Translations under genes and position numbers: made by a program | Assembly: GCF_003610895.1 (NCBI RefSeq) | Contig: NZ_MCAS01000069.1 | Span: 62,001-126,000, forward strand | DNA from: Paraburkholderia fungorum | GTDB taxonomy: Bacteria > Pseudomonadota > Gammaproteobacteria > Burkholderiales > Burkholderiaceae | Direction: 5' to 3' | DNA: 64,000 bases | Shown here: positions 62,340 to 64,000 of the stretch, in pieces | Layout: every line of letters begins with the position of its first letter | Position numbering within the stretch: position 1 is the stretch's first letter | Notes under the pieces: model-generated | Told to the model about the DNA's origin: nothing | Databases searched by the model: none | Seen by the model: only the letters and a program-made list of their open reading frames with translations

Positions 62340-63533
62340 TTAAGCCCGCGATTCCAGAACAGCGACCGCCGGCAGCGTCTTGCCCTCGAGGAACTCAAGG
62401 AAGGCGCCACCGCCTGTTGAAATGTAGCTGACCTTGTCGTGGATGCCGTACTTGGCAATGGCCGCCAGCGTATCGCCACCGCCGGCAATCGAGAACGCCG
62501 ACGATTTGGCGATCGCTTCAGCCAGGGTTTTGGTGCCGTTGCCGAACTGATCGAACTCGAACACGCCGACCGGCCCATTCCACACGATCGTGCCGGCTTT
62601 TTCCAGTTGTGTGGCGAGCACCCTGGCGGTTTCCGGTCCGATGTCGAGGATCAGATCGTCGTCCTGCACGTCCGCGACGGCCTTCACCTCAGCCTTGGCG
62701 GTCGGCGAGAATTCTTTCGCCGTCACCACGTCGGTCGGGATCGGCACCGAGGCGCCACGGGCTTTCGCAGCGTCGATGATGGTTTTGGCTTCGGCGACCA
62801 GATCGGCTTCGGCAAGCGACTTGCCGATCTTCAGGCCGGCCGCCAGCATGAACGTATTGGCGATGCCGCCGCCGACGATCAGCTGATCGACCTTGTCGGC
62901 GAGCGATTTCAGAATGGTGAGCTTGGTGGACACCTTCGAGCCGGCGACGATCGCCACCAGCGGGCGCTTCGGCGCGCCCAGCGCCTTGCCGAGCGCTTCG
63001 AGCTCAGCCGCGAGCAGCGGGCCCGCGCAGGCGACCGGCGCGTACTTCGCGATGCCGTGCGTGGTGGCTTCCGCACGGTGCGCGGTGCCGAACGCGTCGT
63101 TCACGTAGATGTCGCAGAGCTTCGCCATTTTCTGCGCGAGCTCGTCGGAATCCTTCTTCTCGCCCTTGTTGACGCGGCAGTTTTCCAGCAGCACCACCTG
63201 ACCCGGCGCGACATTCACGCCGTTTTCGACCCAGTTGGCAACGAGCGGCACGTCGCGGCCGAGCAATTCGGCGAGGCGCTTCGCGACCGGCGCAAGCGAG
63301 TCTTCCGGCTTGAATTCGCCTTCGGTCGGGCGGCCCAAATGCGACGTGACCATGACGGCGGCGCCTGCGTCCAGCGCGGCCCTGATCGCCGGCACGGAGG
63401 CGCGCACGCGGGTGTCTTCGGTGATGTTGCCTTGATCGTCCTGCGGCACGTTCAGATCGGCGCGGATGAACACGCGTTTGCCGGATAGTTTGCCTTCGGC
63501 GATCAGATCGGAGAGACGCAATACCTTGTTCAT
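62340..63533 (-). CDS. pgk: Phosphoglycerate kinase
   Basis: This 397-aa glycolytic enzyme transfers phosphate from 1,3-bisphosphoglycerate to ADP. The start is ATG 63533 (MNKVLRLSDL), although the frame is open to 63617. Motifs are the hallmark GKRVFIRADLNVPQD, TSHLGRPTEGEFKPEDSL, the KPLVAIVAGSKVSTKLTIL-type run, and the C-terminal nucleotide loop AIAGGGDTLAAIAKYG plus STGGGAFLEFLEGKTLP. Length matches the bacterial enzyme. No clear ribosome binding site precedes the ATG. Confidence 0.96.
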   Translation of the reverse strand: MNKVLRLSDLIAEGKLSGKRVFIRADLNVPQDDQGNITEDTRVRASVPAIRAALDAGAAVMVTSHLGRPTEGEFKPEDSLAPVAKRLAELLGRDVPLVANWVENGVNVAPGQVVLLENCRVNKGEKKDSDELAQKMAKLCDIYVNDAFGTAHRAEATTHGIAKYAPVACAGPLLAAELEALGKALGAPKRPLVAIVAGSKVSTKLTILKSLADKVDQLIVGGGIANTFMLAAGLKIGKSLAEADLVAEAKTIIDAAKARGASVPIPTDVVTAKEFSPTAKAEVKAVADVQDDDLILDIGPETARVLATQLEKAGTIVWNGPVGVFEFDQFGNGTKTLAEAIAKSSAFSIAGGGDTLAAIAKYGIHDKVSYISTGGGAFLEFLEGKTLPAVAVLESRA

Positions 63534-63805
63534 GGGCGTGTATGTGCGAGTTGATGGGAAGGCGGTAGCGGACGACGCGCCAGGAACCTGGCGCGGCAAA
63601 CTCCAGCGCTTCGGCACGGCAGCGGCTCCACCAGATCGGGCGCCGGCGGCCTGGCCGCGGCTGTCGCGCCATGCAGCGGCGCGCTTATCCCGGAAACGAG
63701 CATTTTAACTGATCCCCACAGCCTTCTGACCCGCGACCAGGCGAATGTCCCGTATTTGGAGAATGCGCCCCGCATGCCGCAACGCAACATTTCCATCCCG
63801 ATCAA
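63534..63805. other. Intergenic region upstream of pgk
   Basis: This 272-bp gap lies between the leftward azlD-like gene and pgk and should hold the pgk promoter. No gene or structure was recognised. Confidence 0.4.
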
Positions 63806-64000
63806 TTACATGAAGAGGCGCAAGAGCGTGAACACGACCATTCCCACCACAATGGTACCGAGCATGGTGCGCCGCCACATAAACCACGCCAGACCCGACA
63901 GCGTCGCGTAAAACTCATGGTTCGACGGCGCGAAGGAGAGCCCCTCCGGCGTGGCCAGCACATCGGGCAGCACGACGGCGGCCAGCGCCGCGGCCGGCGC
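63806..64000 (-). CDS. AzlD-like branched-chain amino acid exporter subunit, C-terminal part (partial)
   Basis: The minus-strand frame entering from the right edge gives 64 residues ending at TAA 63808-63806. It reads AALAAVVLPDVLATPEGL, then a short polar stretch, then WRRTMLGTIVVGMVVFTLLR with a hydrophobic C-terminal helix. This pattern matches the end of AzlD, the small four-helix partner of AzlC in branched-chain amino acid export. The 5' part and any azlC lie outside the window. Confidence 0.75.
   Translation of the reverse strand, partial: APAAALAAVVLPDVLATPEGLSFAPSNHEFYATLSGLAWFMWRRTMLGTIVVGMVVFTLLRLFM

Overview
The window is high-GC chromosomal DNA that reads like a Burkholderiaceae genome, most likely Paraburkholderia or Burkholderia. 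The evidence is the kynB-kynU-kynA order, a BpeAB-OprB/AmrAB-type efflux locus, a pgk-pyk-fba-purC-purE-purK-sua5 block, and protein sequences typical of that family. I saw no rRNA, tRNA, CRISPR array, transposase or integrase.

Layout. 1-3073: kynurenine operon kynBUA, with the first codons of a divergent gene (perhaps an Lrp/AsnC-type KynR) at the left edge. 3074-7057: a more AT-rich accessory patch with a Sec-exported RHS/YD-repeat protein, followed on the same strand by three paralogous 82-84 aa proteins, a possible toxin/immunity array. 7057-15304: a carbohydrate/polyol operon (SDR, FGGY kinase, erythritol/threitol-type zinc dehydrogenase, RbsABC-type transporter, AraC regulator). 15692-25980: a pentitol/hexitol regulon with D-arabinitol 4-dehydrogenase, xylulokinase and a SorC-family regulator on plus, and an SmoEFGK-type ABC transporter, HAD phosphatase and SmoS-type sorbitol dehydrogenase on minus. 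The dalD and smoS promoters share a near-identical 31-bp element, which ties the two operons together.

26425-29130: zinc-uptake ABC system (ZnuACB type) behind a Zur-box-like sequence. 29347-31320: glutathione-dependent formaldehyde oxidation. 31592-33043: an isolated second xylulokinase. 33470-34882: xanthine/uracil permease. 34959-42168: RND efflux pump (minus) with a divergent TetR repressor and a palindromic operator. 42195-43998: cysteine hydrolase divergent from a GlxA-type regulator. 44086-45933: CoxG-like, DUF427 and secreted small proteins. 46169-49811: HtrA/DegQ protease next to a QseBC-like two-component system, with two CTTAA-N6-CTTAA boxes in front of the protease. 50088-54195: PBP4-type DacB, sterol-desaturase-family protein and an SGNH/GDSL lipoprotein. 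54287-55060: an element with a 137-bp perfect inverted repeat. 55085-63533: housekeeping block sua5-purK-purE-purC-fbaA-pyk-pgk, and at the right edge the 3' part of an azlD-like gene.

Most genes are ordinary core metabolism. The parts most worth attention are the RHS locus with its triplicated small genes, the shared polyol promoter/operator element, the paired response-regulator boxes before the HtrA protease, the unusual polyol cluster at 7-15 kb and the long inverted repeat at 54-55 kb. All functional calls come from reading translated sequence and recalled family features; no database search was run.
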